64,000 bases of DNA from Valencia hispanica (taxonomy: Eukaryota > Chordata > Actinopteri > Cyprinodontiformes > Valenciidae), in contig OY747713.1 of the NCBI GenBank assembly GCA_963556495.2, positions 5,020,321-5,084,320 of the forward strand. The letters run 5' to 3'. Positions 23,201-36,135 of the stretch are shown one piece after another (the first letter of the stretch is position 1; every line of letters starts with the position of its first letter). The position numbers and the translations under genes are program-made. The notes under the pieces are model-generated. The model did no database searches, had not been told where the DNA came from, and saw only the letters and a list, made by a program, of their open reading frames with translations.

Positions 23201-26200
23201 ATGCTTGCACACGTGCTCCAGAACGCGTCGGAGCATGCCCCCCCGTCCAGAAAACAACAACCCTGCAGAACATTCAGCCTGTAACTTGCTGCTGGCTGCT
23301 GCGTGACTTCCACTGGCTGGAGATTACTCGGATAGATTGGGTTTAAATGATTAAAAGTAAAAATTAGAGCTGTGAAAATGTGGATGTTACCGATCCGTGC
23401 GTTTGCAGGAAGCGAGTCGATCTGACACCCTGCAGGGTGAAGTCAACCAAACCGGACGTCTCCACAGTCGGGTGGGTTCTTCGCCGACGGAGCGAATCAA
23501 ACTGGGTAATTCAGCCGGCGGGATGAAAAAGACAAACACCCCCCCCTTTTTTTTTTTTACTAGGAAGCCTCGTTAAGAACCTGAAGAAGCGGTTCCTGCG
23601 CCTCGTAAAGATGTCGAACTCCCAGCGTGAGGAGAAAGAGAGAAAAAATAAATAAAGGATGGATATGAAAATTTAGTTTTTTACCCATTTAAAAACAGCA
23701 GAGGATGACCAGGCATCGATGTAAAGCCCATAAAAGTCCTATTTTTAAAACTTGATTTTTTCGTGTGTTTAGGCTTGTAGAGCTTGGCTGTTGGATAACA
23801 GATAAAGAAGTATGTTATATAGAAAATACGAGCACAACAGGTGGAAGTCGTAAAACCTGCTCTGGTTCAGACCAGCATTTTCACCCTGTTGCACACAACA
23901 AATTCCAAACGCTGTATCAAACCACCATGCATTGGGTTGTGCAGGTCTCACTTCCCCCCCCTCATAAATCGGTGCGTTTTATCAGAGTTTAGCTGTCAAA
24001 ATGAGCTAAACCATTAGTTTGTCTACTGATAATATTCTCACAACATCATGTCGACGCATCCACTCCACATATTCCAGTTAAAAAAATGTCTCATCAAGCG
24101 ATTCGTCTGAGCCGCATCTGGGGATGACATCAAATCTCAGTGTGTCGTTAAAAGCCATGCATGCACCAATAATAATAATAATAATACGGTCAACTTGTTG
24201 GACAGACATTCACCGCGTTCCTATGCCACATTTTTAGCGACTGCAACGCTGAAAGCTAATCATGATGAAGGGATACACAGGACAAAAACAAGAGGAAAAT
24301 GTGGCTTACTCAGGAGTCTTTCAAAAGGGGCGTGGCCACAAAGGCTCTATCGTTGTCAAAAGGTGCTTTAAAAGACCTGCTTTATAAAAACATCATGTCA
24401 AGGATCAGATTGTTTTTAGGCTTACATCTGATCTTTATAGCTTTTTGCTATAATCGTCTCATAAACTACTGCAAAGAAATGTAGTTGTGTGTTTCCAATT
24501 ATTAATATTTACAGGCAAAATGCTTCTCAGAACAATTTTAATAAAAAGGAAAATATCAAATTTTGATACTATTGCTGAATATTACATGGATTGCAATTAA
24601 TCTACATTTTCACTGCCGTTTCCAAACCATTTTCTGTGAACTTTAACCTCTCAACCACTAAAAATAGGATGAGATCAAATGGTTTTTTGTGTGTGCATAA
24701 TATCAGAGTATGTTTAAGGTTATTTATCTTCAACAGTTCGACTAACCATATTGGTATGAATATATGATATTTTGCATCACTGACACAACCTGTGTGAGTA
24801 GGCGGCCGGATTAATCTGCAGAACCGAGATTTAACAACATCTGAGGAAAAATATCTCCTTTTAAATCTCAACTCTGGCTTCTGTGTTGTGGTTTGTTCAG
24901 CAGACTACTCTCGTTTTTACCCCAACACACACAGTAGCAAACCCGGGACCGCTCAGAAAATCCGATGTAGCCATGTGAAAACACTAGTCTGCATGCATAC
25001 ATGCACAAAACCACACGCATACACGTGTCACCACAGCTCTGAATAGATCTATAGCTCCTCCTGAATGAGTCACTGTCGTTCCCTCTGCCAATCAAATGTC
25101 ATCTTCTCATTTTACCCCCCCCACCCAAATAAAGGCAGTTTTTCCTTTCAGCGCGTTTTCCAACAGACCAAAAGGCTCCAGCCTTGATTAAGACAGCGGC
25201 ATACAAGCAGTTCGGAAGATGTGACAGAGGCAGGATGAAACGATAAGTCGCGAAAAACCTTCAGTCCGCCGCCGCCAGAGCAGACATCACAGCGACTTTT
25301 TATTACTACTTGTTGCCAAACTTGCACAACAGACGATATTCACGTCTGGTACTGATTAACTCTCATTCCAATGGGGTTTTTGAACAGCTAGAACAAAAGT
25401 CACCCTGCTCTCTCATGTAATAGAGGCGTAAACATAAAAACCCTTCTCACACCTCCATTCGGGATGATGGCAACAACCGGGACCTGTAAGACACAAACTT
25501 CAAGCAACATCCACGAGAAACTGCTTAAAAAGTATTTAAGAAGGGGTGTAAACCCCGTGTTACAGATAAAAGCAGATGATTAACTGATGATGAGAACCTC
25601 CATAAAAGCAGGAGTTTGAGCCGTTTGCAACCCTGGATTATACAAGCGTGTGCCGACACAATGCCAAGCCGGACAGACATCAGCAATGGGCTTTCAGAAA
25701 GCAACCATGAAGGGTTTCGACAGACACACGTGCTTTAAACAATGCTTTTTTTCGGTACCTATAAATTCAAGTCTAATTCAAAGAGGGGGAGAAAAAAATT
25801 AAAAAGTAATAAAATGTGTTTTTTTTTTTTTTACCCGGCAAACTTTCTGTCCAAATAGTAAACTATAATTTGACACGCATCTTTGTTTTCCGAGCATAAA
25901 ACCAGCATACAAAATTTGTTTTGTAAAAAAAAAAAAAAAAAAAAAGGTAGTATTTACCTTTTAATGCAAAAACAGAAGTAAACAGTATGAAGATAAAGTG
26001 CAATGATCTATTCTTTGGTGCAAGAACTACCCTGAAATAATAAACGTTTAGGTGCAGCGGAGGAGGAAGGTTGTAGACCCCCTTCGGAAGAGGCTCTTTA
26101 TTAAATTTCTGGTATTTCCATATTTAGCGACTCAAAAATCTGATTACAGATTCTACATTTAGCTCTGTTCAGTTTATGTAAAATAAAAAAATAAAAACTG

Positions 26201-26525
26201 CAGCCAAACCTCGATGTTTCCACCATTTTCTGAGTCCGTGAACTCGTGTTGGGCTAGCCAAGCGGGTGGAGAAGTGTTGTAAAACGAGACGCACGGCAGC
26301 GGAAGCGACATTTTAATGGGAAAGTACAGAAATTGAACACAGAATGATATGGCATCTCCCCCAATGTATTGGTACCAACAAAAAGTTTCCGGTTGGTACT
26401 GAAGAATTGCTGAGTTTCGGTACTCAACAACAATCCAAGGAGAAGTCTAGAACATCTGAACTACATCTACATACAGCCAGTCATCGAATGCCACTGTCCT
26501 GCACCGTTTGGATGCATCCCTGCTC

Positions 26526-27060
26526 CAAAAAAAATAGTACAAGTGGACCTAGCCAGAATAGAAAAGAATAGGGATTTGTATTGGCAAGAATCTGGCGATA
26601 CAATATGCATCGCGATACAGGGGATACGATATGATATATTGCGATACTATGAGTAAGACTATATATATATATATATATTCAGATTTTTAAAACTAAATTT
26701 AACTGTAAGAAAAACTGTCACACACTCAACCAGTTTCATACTTTAACACATCCCGGTTCATTACTAGATCTAGTTGATCTGCTGGAACAAAGGAGGTGAA
26801 AACAGCCACAAAACTACCAGTCATACTTTACATTTTACTACAAAAATTACGGTTATCCTCAGTGGTTCCATTCATTATCCAAAAAAAATAAAAAAAAATA
26901 AAAAAAAAATCGATAAATTGCTTTTGAATATCAAAACGATACAGTGATATAAAATACCGCGATATAGCGGCGTATCGATATTTTCTTACATCCCTAGAAA
27001 ACAATATAACCACTTCAAAACAGTCAGTGTTAATGTTTAGAAATGTTTAATTAATACTTT
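26526..27060 (+). mobile_element. MITE-B copy 2, split by MITE-A copy 6
   Basis: B core TAGTACAAGTGGACCTAGCC runs to AGAATAGAAAAGAA, then MITE-A, then GAAAACAATATAACCACTTC. The A insertion duplicated GAAAAGAA / GAAAACAA. Confidence 0.8.
26569..26996 (+). mobile_element. MITE-A copy 6 (428 bp)
   Basis: It starts TAGGGATTTGTATTGG and ends TTTTCTTACATCCCTA. The left 100 bases carry four CGATA motifs and the right 120 at least four more, including TATCGATA. Target duplication 26561-26568 / 26997-27004 agrees at 7 of 8. Confidence 0.92.
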
Positions 27061-28249
27061 GCCTATTTTTTATCAGAATCCAAAGCAACGAATATGTGCG
27101 TCTCTACGAGTGGAAATTCACTCCAAGGTCTGATCGAACAATGCTCAGAGAGAAATGCAATGAAACCAGGAGCTTTGACTCAGACGAGCCTCAGTTAGCA
27201 TGTTGTAATGAACAATCAAGAGGTTTGGATGGTCTAGTCAAAGCTCAGACCGGAACCTGTAAAAAAAAATTAAAAAAAAAAAAAAAAAAAAAAAAGCTCT
27301 GATGGGGACGACAACTTGACGTTGAAGGATTTTAACCAACGGCTAGCCTGTAGCTGACCCTAAAGCTGACCAGCTCGGTGTAAACGTCTAAACAACGGGT
27401 TGTGGGTGAAGGAAAAACTCTGTCCCTGAAGGTGTCGTGGGAAAGAAGCCAGATTAAAGCTCTGTTAATCATCTCTGATGCGTGTTCCTCACGTCTGATT
27501 AACATTATCAGTCAGTGTTTGTGGGAAGTTTTGCTGATTGGATCCATCTGGCCTTTCAAGCATTCCTGAGTAAATAGTCTTCAAGCCCCTCCTGAACATG
27601 CAGAGTGTTTGTTATCTGCCCTACCGCCCCTCGACGCGGGCTGGTGTGATTTACCCGCAATTTGAGACTTATAGAAAAATCACAGTGACGGTGATTTGCT
27701 CTGGAGGAATGAGTCTGAACTTCTGAAAAACTTTTTTGTGTGGCGTCTGGGAGCGTTAGTCAGCCTTTCCCCTTCAAGAGAGAGAGAGGAAAAAAAAAAG
27801 TCGCCGCAGTCCTAATTCCTCCATTACATTAAATCTGGATCTTCCAGGCTGCAGACAAAGTGGCTCGCTCCGTTTGTAAAAACATTAAAGGTCGGAGGCA
27901 CGGCGGCGTCACCGCAGGGAGACGGCAGCGCTCGTTCGGGGCTGCAGTGAGAAAATTTAAAGAGTGTGTCTCTCTCTGTGTGTGTTTCGGAGGGTAATGT
28001 AAGACAGATATGACCAGTTTTTATATATGCTCAGAGTGGGAGAGGAAAACGAGTGGGTGCCTGGGAGATTTGAAAGGATTTTACGTTTCCGTGAAACAGA
28101 TTCACGCTCATTCATCACTGTCACCGCCTCTAGCTTCCACAACAACAACACAGACAGAAAACAGGTCATATGCTTGACTACAATCTACCAGCTTTATATA
28201 TATAAAATCCTATATCATTTAAACAAAGCGTTTTTTTTATCTCCTGTGC

Positions 28250-28530
28250 ACCTTTGTGGCTGTTTTCCAACTTCTTCGTTCCAGTGGATCAACTAGATCT
28301 AAGTAAATGGTTTGTGTTAAAGTATGAAACAGGTTGGAGTGTTTATAATGCTGTGATAGTTAAATTCAGTTTTATAAAATCACAATATATACTCTTACTC
28401 ATAGTAATCGCAATATATCGTATCGTCTACCCTGTATCGTGATACATGCAATATCACCAGATGCACATCACTATTGTTTTCTATTCTGGCTATGTCCGCT
28501 TGTACTATTTAAAAAAAAATAATAATTTAA
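28250..28530 (-). mobile_element. MITE-A copy 7 (half) in MITE-B copy 3
   Basis: A reversed MITE-A (28250-28473) runs from its middle to its outer end GATGCACATCACTA. Directly after it, TTGTTTTCTATTCTGGCTAT and GTCCGCTTGTACTATTTAAA are B core. The site and orientation within B are the same as in copy 6. Confidence 0.75.
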
Positions 28531-28779
28531 AAACACATCCCCAGTGTAGTTGTAAACATTTAAGGTTCATTCCATGTCAAAGTCGGCATTAAAATCCATA
28601 GTTTTCTATTGATCGAGTTGACAGGTCTGCCGTCTGCTACTTCACGTCCGGTCTGGTTGGAGATTACGTTTTCTTCAACAGCGGTTTAACGGGGTTTAAA
28701 CCTGCGTTTTAAGGCTGATTTATGATCTCATGTTTTTCTATAAATGACAGGATTCAACCCTGTCATCTCCACATCCAGA

Positions 28780-28960
28780 TCGCAGATCAAAGTAGAAAAC
28801 TACTGACAAAACTTACTGTAACATATTCAGTCTTCCTGTTATCACTTGAAGTCTCTCTCTCTCTCTCCTATGGCAGCCTGAATGGACAGCTGACACACCT
28901 CAGTAGAAAATCTAGTTTCCCTTTATCTTAAAAACACCTCACCGACACTAAACAGCATCG
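28780..28960 (+). repeat. Dispersed repeat J, copy 2
   Basis: Aligns loosely with 20785-20995 (TTCAGTCTTCCTGTTATCAC, GGCAGCCTGAATGGACAG). It contains a short TC repeat. No gene. Confidence 0.4.
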
Positions 28961-29154
28961 ACTCGTCGCCACGATGCAACGACGTCGGCAGTGAATTATC
29001 GTTAGCATGACCCGTTAGCCTTTAGACACGGCGAGCTTCCAGCCGTTTAAAGCTGAACACGATACCGGTCTCCGAGCCGATTTTTTCTGTGTTTTTCTGA
29101 AACTTTCACATTATTATCACCGCATTTACAGCAACATTAGTAAAGCAAGTAGAG

Positions 29155-31440
29155 CTGGGCATCGATTCAAATTTCAAGAATCGATTTCGATTCCCGAGAG
29201 TTAGAATCGATCATCACGATACGATCTGTTCCAATTTGATATTGATACGGGTCAGTGCTGTTAAAAACGTTTTTGTGAACTGTTACCTTAATTATATGGT
29301 AGGGGTGCACGATTTTGACAAATAAACCTAATTGCGGTTTTTCTGACAAATATTGCGATGGGATTTTCGATTTTTACTTCCGATACTTTTAAGTGCATAA
29401 AACTAAAATTATGAATGAAATATATTGTTACTTTTACAACACAGTCTTGTACAAATTGACACACATGCGAACAATATACAATAACCTAAAAAATATTTAT
29501 GTGGCCAAGGCTCTCTTCTGGCTTTTGTCTGCTGTTGAACCTGAAAAATCCTAATATAAACTACATAGTGATTGAGGTAATGATATTGTTCAAGGCTTCG
29601 TGATTATTAAATACCTGAACCTAAATACCAAAGAATAATAAGACATAATGGAAATTAACTTAAACGGGTAGATAAATTTTTTTTTTATTGACGAATCTTT
29701 GCCATTTAAAAATAGAAAATGAACTCTTATTAGATTTACAATCAGAAAACAAAATCTTCTGCAGTCCACTGCCATTTACTAAACATTCAACTGTTATATT
29801 GCACACATTTTAAAATAAATGACAACAATTAAAAACAAGACCTTATCCAGCCTTCTGCAAGATAAGACGTAGTAACCTGACAGTAGGGTTGCCAACTCCC
29901 ACCAAAAAGAATAAGGAACAACTCCCCACCCTGCGCCTCATGATGCTTAATCCACCTAATCGACTTTAATTTAATGCACGTGTAAAACAAATGCAAAGAA
30001 ATGAATGATTTTTCTATAAGATTATTATAATAATAATAATAATAATAATAGATTCAACATCTTTCTTTGACAGAACTGCAGACTGCACAGATGGTACCTT
30101 CCCGAAGGAAAAAGTACTATAGCTTAGTAGGATACTGTATTAGACTTAATATTAGCTGTATACGATAAAGGATTTATGACCGCTACATCCAATTGGTTGT
30201 AAGATTCAGATAATTATTTATTAAAAGCTAGACATTTTAAATGAGAATAAGAAAAGTTTGTATTTGTGGCCCCCCTTTCCTGTTAATGCCCAAACCTGGT
30301 CCCCCTGGTAAAACTTTTCTAGAGCCGCCCCTGCACAGTTACCAGCTGTCAGCTACATAAAACGATCCTGGTGTCATTTGTCTCTCAGAAACAGTGTATA
30401 ACTTCCCTTCAACTCATTCGTGTCACCTAAAAGGTAAACGTGTTTCTCCATCACCTGTTCAGCTCTGATGATTCAGTAAGCAAACATCAGAAAGTAATAC
30501 TAAATCAATTCTAACAACAGTTTATCAAGCTTAAACGTGCTGGTGTTGTTTAGCGCGACACCCGCTGGTTTTCTCTATCTGCTAAAAGTCCGCGATAAAC
30601 AAACAGAAACGGGCCTGCGACAGAAAAGCCGATCAGCTGATCATTGATCAGTTTCATGATTGAATGAGCAACAGGAGAGGGGAGAGAAGACGAGGAAGCT
30701 GCGCAGCGTAAAGACACAGAATAACTCCAGCTTTGTGTCTTTTTTTTCATTCTAGCTGAAATACGGGACAAATCCTTCTCATCTTAATAAAGAACGTGTA
30801 ATATTCTCTCTGAATACGGGACGATTCCATTTTTTAGCAGCAGCGGAGAGAGACTAACAGCAGAGATCTGCAGCCAGGTTCCTCTCTGAGAACAGTGAGA
30901 AATACATTCTGCTTTCACATTGAACAAGTCGCCAAAAGTCTCTAGCAACACATGGAAAAGCCGCTAGATCTGTCACTAGTCGCTTTTTGACAAAAAAAAA
31001 CGTTGCCAGGGGGGTCGGAAAAGTCGCTAAATATAGTGACAAAGTTGGCAAGACTGCTCTGCATACAAGCTTGTTTCCCATCACCGTTTCTGATTGGCCA
31101 GCAAGCCAGGAATGCGAGACTCAACCATTTTGATTGGTGAATATGTTTGTCACTCAAATGTCAGGGGCGGGAAAAAAAAACCTCAGCCTCCTGAGGTTAC
31201 GTTATTGCAGGAGTTAAAACCTCAACATTGATGCGATAAAGGTTAATCGTGCCGCCCTATTATATGGTTGTAATGCAATGGGAAAAACTGTAGCTGTAAC
31301 TTTTCCTTCCTATTTTAGCTGTAAAAAAGGGCAATTAAACCCATTTTTGGGACTTGTGAATCAATTCGATTCTTAGACTTTTTATGAGAATCGATTCAGA
31401 ATCGATTTTGATGAAAAAAAATAGTGCAAATAAACAACAT
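29155..31440. mobile_element. Element G copy 2, interrupted by element F
   Basis: The left part (about 29155-29299) starts TAGAGCTGGGCATCGATTCA and is rich in AATCGAT. The right part (31268 to about 31440) carries TTTTAGCTGTAAAAAAGGGC and GAGAATCGATTCAGAATCG. Element F sits between them. G has a hAT-like TAG..CTGGG end; the far end is not clear. Confidence 0.65.
29300..31259 (+). mobile_element. Element F, 1,960-bp hAT-like element with exact duplication
   Basis: Ends are TAGGGGTGCACGATTTTGAC and, inverted, TAGGGCGGCACGATTAACCT. TTATATGG flanks both sides exactly (29292-29299 and 31260-31267). It has no intact frame of useful length. Inside are pieces that look captured or nested (GGGTTGCCAACTCCCACC near 29885; TCGCTAAATATAGTGACAAA near 31023) and an ATA repeat near 30030. 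Confidence 0.85.
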
Positions 31441-31867
31441 CGACACTCAAGTACTTTTATGTAATAATTGAAAACTGGATAAAAACTACATTTAAAATCA
31501 TTCATCCCCCTTCATGCTTTGAGTTAAGATGCGTTGCAGCGTTTTACTGTTAAGACTACAGGGTTGGTTTCTGGTGTGTGAGAAGATGTAACACGGAGAG
31601 CTTTAGCAGAGTCACAACAAACACACCACACACCGATTCCCCCAAGGCCGGCCCTGAGAGACAGACGAAGCTGTGGGGTTCCCGACGGAGCGATAACTGG
31701 AACAAACATGCTGCCGACTCTGCGGGGCGCAGATCACTTGTTTGTTCCCAGCAGAGAGGTCCGCGCTCTGAACCTCCAAGGGCGCCTTCACACCTACAGT
31801 TAGTTTACTTTGGTCCAAATCAGCTGATCAAGTTGTTAACTTTCTTTTTTTTTTTTTCAGCGGTTCG

Positions 31868-32475
31868 TAGGGCTGGGATATATGGCCTCAAATCTATATT
31901 GCGATATAATCTGAAGCATGTGCTGTAACGAGATTATATATATATATATATGTCAAAATTAGTGTTTTTGAACATTCTCACATTCCAGACACATTGCAGA
32001 ATAACTTCAATAAAGTACAGAATCCCATTTAAACAACATTTATTGAGCAAAAATGCATAAATGCATGCATTTAAAAAAAAAGAAAAATGCAACAAAAAAA
32101 TTACAAAATAAATAAAAATATGGATATTTTAAATTAAATAAAAGCTCAACGTTACGAAAACGCACCATTCAAAACTGTTAAAACCGAAGCGCAAAATGTA
32201 AACAGAGAAACAAAATCTCTTTCTTCTTTCCTTGATTACTTATTTATAAATTTAATATCGCACAAAACTAAAGCTGCACAAATGTATTTTCTTGTAAAAT
32301 AGAAAAACAACAAATTTTAAAAAACATTCGAGAATCTAGTGTAAATACGAACACTCAACATCAGTATCTGTCCTCCTTGCGTACCTGGTACAGAGTACGT
32401 AGGCACAGCTTGATGACATCATCAAAATGCGCAATCACGGTAGGCCGGTGTAGTAAAAATCTCCACTGTTGGCCC
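31868..32475 (+). mobile_element. FB-C single left arm
   Basis: It starts TAGGGCTGGGATATATGGCC, then follows the FB-C left arm: AATCTATATTGCGATATAAT, ACATTCCAGACACATTGCAG, GAACACTCAACATCAGTATC and GGCACAGCTTGATGACATCA. The opposite arm is absent. Confidence 0.8.
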
Positions 32476-32954
32476 TCTAGTGACTATGAGAAAAGCGACT
32501 CGTGATAAATCTAACATGTTTTTGTGGTTGTTGTTGTTACACCCCGACATCCACCCTCCAGGGTGTAAGTCAGAGTATCCTTGATCTTCTTACTGATCAG
32601 CGGTGCTGGTCTGGGCTCGATGTGGGCTATTTGGACCTTTAAATATCGAAACCGCCATAGAAAGAAAATGGAGCTCTCCTCTTTTTGCAAAAGCTTTACG
32701 TTTTTTTCTTAATTCTGAAACCTACTAACAGAAATAAAGATGGCGATTCTTCAAAAGCGACCACGTGTTTCCTATAGATTTTTCCTAAAATTTATAAGTT
32801 GCCTTTTTTCAAAACGTCCCGTCAAAATAAGCGGCTCTGAATGAGTTTTACTTGGCTCGACCGACGGCAAAAATGGCTCTTTGGATCGTAAAGGCTGCAG
32901 ACGCCTGATCTACACCAACGAACCGCAGTTCGCTTTAAACTAACTAAACAACTC

Positions 32955-32973
32955 GGGGGGGGGGGGGGGGGGG
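32955..32973 (+). repeat. Poly-G run (19)
   Basis: The longest G homopolymer in the window, 19 bases on the plus strand. Confidence 0.9.
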
Positions 32974-33167
32974 AACTGTCTCTAAAAAGCAAAGACATGG
33001 AAACTATGTGAGGCAATTAGACTTTTTTAGGCCAGATCTTTTCCTCACTGGATTTCAGAGGCTGCAAAGAGCTGCAGCAGATTCAGGGAGCTGAGGAGGA
33101 GTTATGGAGAACAACACACTACAGGGAGGGAAACATGATCCATCCTGTTACACTGTATTCAGGAATA

Positions 33168-33604
33168 ACTTCATCCGTCCATCTATTCATTCATTCATCC
33201 ATGCGTTCATCCATCCATCTATTCATGCATCCATCTATTCACCCATCTATTCATTCATTCATCCATGCAGCCATCCATCTATTCATTTATCCATCCATGC
33301 AGCCATCCGTCCATCCATCTATTCATTCATTCATCCATGCGTTCATCCATCCATCCATCTATTCATGCATCCATCTATTCACCCATCTATCCATCTATTC
33401 ATTTATCCATCCATGCAGCCATCCATCTATTCATGCATCCATGCGTTCATCCATCCATCTCTTCATCCATCCATCCCTCTATTCATCCACGCGTTCATCC
33501 ATGCATCCGTCATCCATCCATCTATTCATTCATTCATCCATATGTTAACCCGTGCATCCATCCTTCTTCAATCTATTCATTCATCCATCCATCCATCCAT
33601 GATT
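33168..33604 (+). repeat. CATC/CATT microsatellite array
   Basis: CCATCCATCTATTCATTCAT units with a loose higher-order order (CATGCGTTCATC, CATGCAGCCATC recur). It reads in all three frames as His/Pro/Ser/Ile-rich frames that are artefacts. The reverse strand is the GATG type. Confidence 0.93.
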
Positions 33605-34910
33605 AACTGGACTAAAGAGCCTCTTTAGATGTTTTTACCTGCTAACAAGCAGAAAATGGGACAAGTGGAACAAAGAGGCAATGCATCTTCTGCAGAGATG
33701 CAGCTGTGTGTACCTGCTTTCTTTCACCGTGTTTGATTATGAAAACTAGGTTTCTAGCTCAGCATAAAAACTGAATTTAAGGAGGGTGGCCTGCAAATCA
33801 AAAGAGCCTGGATGTTGAGAGGTGGGGGACAACGCGTCTCTGTCCGCCTCCCTGGATCAATGTCTGTCCCAAAGGGATTCATACAGGTCCTTACTGTTGA
33901 CATAAGAAAAAAAAAAAAGAAAAGAAAAAAAAAATACTCCTACAGTTTTTCTGCAAAAAATATTCTCTGTGGAGCTCATTATTATTATTAAAATATAAGT
34001 CAATGACTGTTTCTATAAAGCAGCGTGAGCTTCAAAATGCAGGTGCAAAAGCCAACAGGGGTGCAGGAAAGGTCTGGTCTGGATCAACCGAGTCCAAACA
34101 ACCACAAACCCCAGGCTGTGCGGCCAGCTGGCAGCTTTCTCCCCTTCGGTGCCTCTTCAGGTGGTCTACCAGCTTACTTTGCATCAATCTTAAACCGCTT
34201 TTTAAATGAGCCGGACTTTGTTTTTATTACCAAAGACTTTTCCACCGGTGAAGTAACGCACGGCCGACGAATGGATGCAAGCCGTGTCAATATACCCCCC
34301 CGTTTTGTTTGTGAATCGATGGAGAAGCTGCCACCCACGGCTGGTCACATCCACATCCCGGTGCACCACCTCACCGGCTCTGATCTGCCGCTCTAATTTG
34401 TTGAATCTAACCGTACAAACATACTGGAACCACTTTACAGACCCATATAAAAAAGGGACCACAAAACGTGTCTCCAGCAGGGAACTTACTCCCTATGAAA
34501 GCTTGTACTGCCAATACTGAAAAATGCCCCAAATTTGACGGGAAAAAAAGATTAAAAGAACCCGTTCCTGCCTATTTATTCCCCCTTAAAATGTCTATTT
34601 TTTCTGTTTCAAGGAGCTTTGCCCTGATTAAACCATAAACGTTTTTTATTACAGATCTGCATGAGACCCTCAGGAAGAACACTGAAGCTCCCAACGAGTC
34701 TGGTGAGGCGTTTAGGGAGGTCTAAAAAAATTAATAATCTGAATATCTGTACGAAAAGCAGTGTGAAAGCGAAGGACATTTAATTTAACCCCGAAAGCAG
34801 ACCGCAAGATGCTCGGCGAAAGCTCTAGTTCGGCTTCAGAAGAAACCTGAAATGTATCCGTTATACATTGTAACTGTACGCAGAAATCAAAATGTATGAA
34901 CTGCTTGGAC
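33605..34910. other. erf intron 1, no gene recognised
   Basis: Contains a 123-codon frame at 34025-34396 with no recognisable domain and no splice context. I treat it as chance. No transposon was identified. Confidence 0.45.
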
Positions 34911-35231
34911 TAGGGATGTGTATTGGTAAAAATCTGGCGATGCGATATGTATCACGATACAAGAGGAGATGATGCTATGAGTAAGACTATATATTGTGAT
35001 TTTTAAAACAGCGTTCTGAACCATTCTAAATCAACTAGATCTAGTTGATCCGCTGGAACGAAGACGGCAACAAAAACCAGTAATTTTTTTATTTTACTAC
35101 AATAATTCCCGTCATCATTAATGGTTCCATTCAAATTCTAAAAATCGATACGTTGCTTTTCAATAATCAAACAATAACGTGACATAAAATATAGCGATAT
35201 ATCGGTGTATTGACATTTTCTTACATCCCTA
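34911..35231 (+). mobile_element. MITE-A copy 8 (321 bp)
   Basis: It starts TAGGGATGTGTATTGGTAAA and ends TTTTCTTACATCCCTA. Flanks GCTTGGAC (34903-34910) and GCTTGGAG (35232-35239) match 7 of 8. Internal deletions remove part of the body. Confidence 0.92.
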
Positions 35232-35480
35232 GCTTGGAGTGCAATAAAGAAGGCAGGACAGAAGGAAAACACCATCCATTCAGGCTCTCTGCTAATAATA
35301 AACTCGATGTTTAGTGCTGCACAAAAATACTTCAGATGGTACAGTGCTGACATCATTAATAAGCAAAAAGAGACTAATATGGGTTTTATATTTATGCCAC
35401 AGCATCATACTGCCATCATTTTGACTTTTGTCCCATTTCCCTAATATCATGCAGCACTTGCCTCCAAGAATCCTTGAACG

Positions 35481-35901
35481 ACGTATGCACCGATGTGAAA
35501 ATGTAGGCCAATACCGATATTTATACCGCTCTTATGGAAGATAAGAAATGAGGTGTAACGGTACATGTATGCATATTCTGATTTTGTCCCCACTATGCCA
35601 ATGAACCGAACAGTCAAACCGGATAGATATAGAAAAGAATATATCGCAATAGATATCGTTATCGCACATGCTTTAGATTGTATCGCGATATATATCTGAG
35701 GCCGTATCGCCCTAATCCCCGATATTTATTTTTGTCTTGCTGCTGTTTGTAGTTCGGCGGGACAAACACCACATGTCCAACCTCCGTCCAGAACTACAAA
35801 CAGCAGCAAGCCTGAAATAAATAAAAAAATTGGTTGTGAATATCGGCTCAGGTTGAAAACAAAATCGAACCGATACCGGACCGATATTTGGTGCATCCCT
35901 A
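35481..35901 (+). mobile_element. Element E composite with a 20-bp hairpin
   Basis: The left end is ATGCACCGATGTGAAAATG; the right end, inverted, is TAGGGATGCACCAAATATC. Inside are a TAGGGGTGTAAC-type end (near 35552) and an FB-C end (35630-35715), so it is nested. A perfect 20-bp inverted repeat, CTTGCTGCTGTTTGTAGTTC at 35736-35755 with its partner at 35791-35810, forms a hairpin. No convincing duplication was found. Confidence 0.65.
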
Positions 35902-35974
35902 CTTAAAAGGTTGTCATGGTACCCACAGAAAGCTCTTGTTATTACTGAGCGTGAACTATCTTAGGCTAGCTTAA

Positions 35975-36135
35975 ACCAAATGCAACATTCCAGGATTATA
36001 ACCTCACAGCAACTGAAGCATGGAGGTGGAAGCTGCATGGTTTTTTTGGGGGGGGGGGGGTGCTTTGCTGCACCAGAATCCGACCGGCTCATAAGTCTGG
36101 ATTCTACCAGAAGGTGGAGTCCTGCAGTGACTCTA
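35975..36135 (+). mobile_element. Tc1-like transposase fragment
   Basis: CTGAAGCATGGAGGTGGAAG and CTGCATGGTTTTTTTGGG match the Tc1 LKHGGGS-MVW segment; a 13-base G run (36048-36060) has expanded inside it. It is short and frameshifted. Confidence 0.65.

Noticed and set aside
33168..33604. CRISPR-like regular repeats
   Set aside because: Units are 4-bp microsatellite, with no spacer structure, in a vertebrate genome.
33104..33628. Long His/Pro/Ser frames
   Set aside because: They are translations of a CATC microsatellite in all three frames.
34025..34396. 123-codon frame in intron 1
   Set aside because: No family recognised and no gene structure around it.
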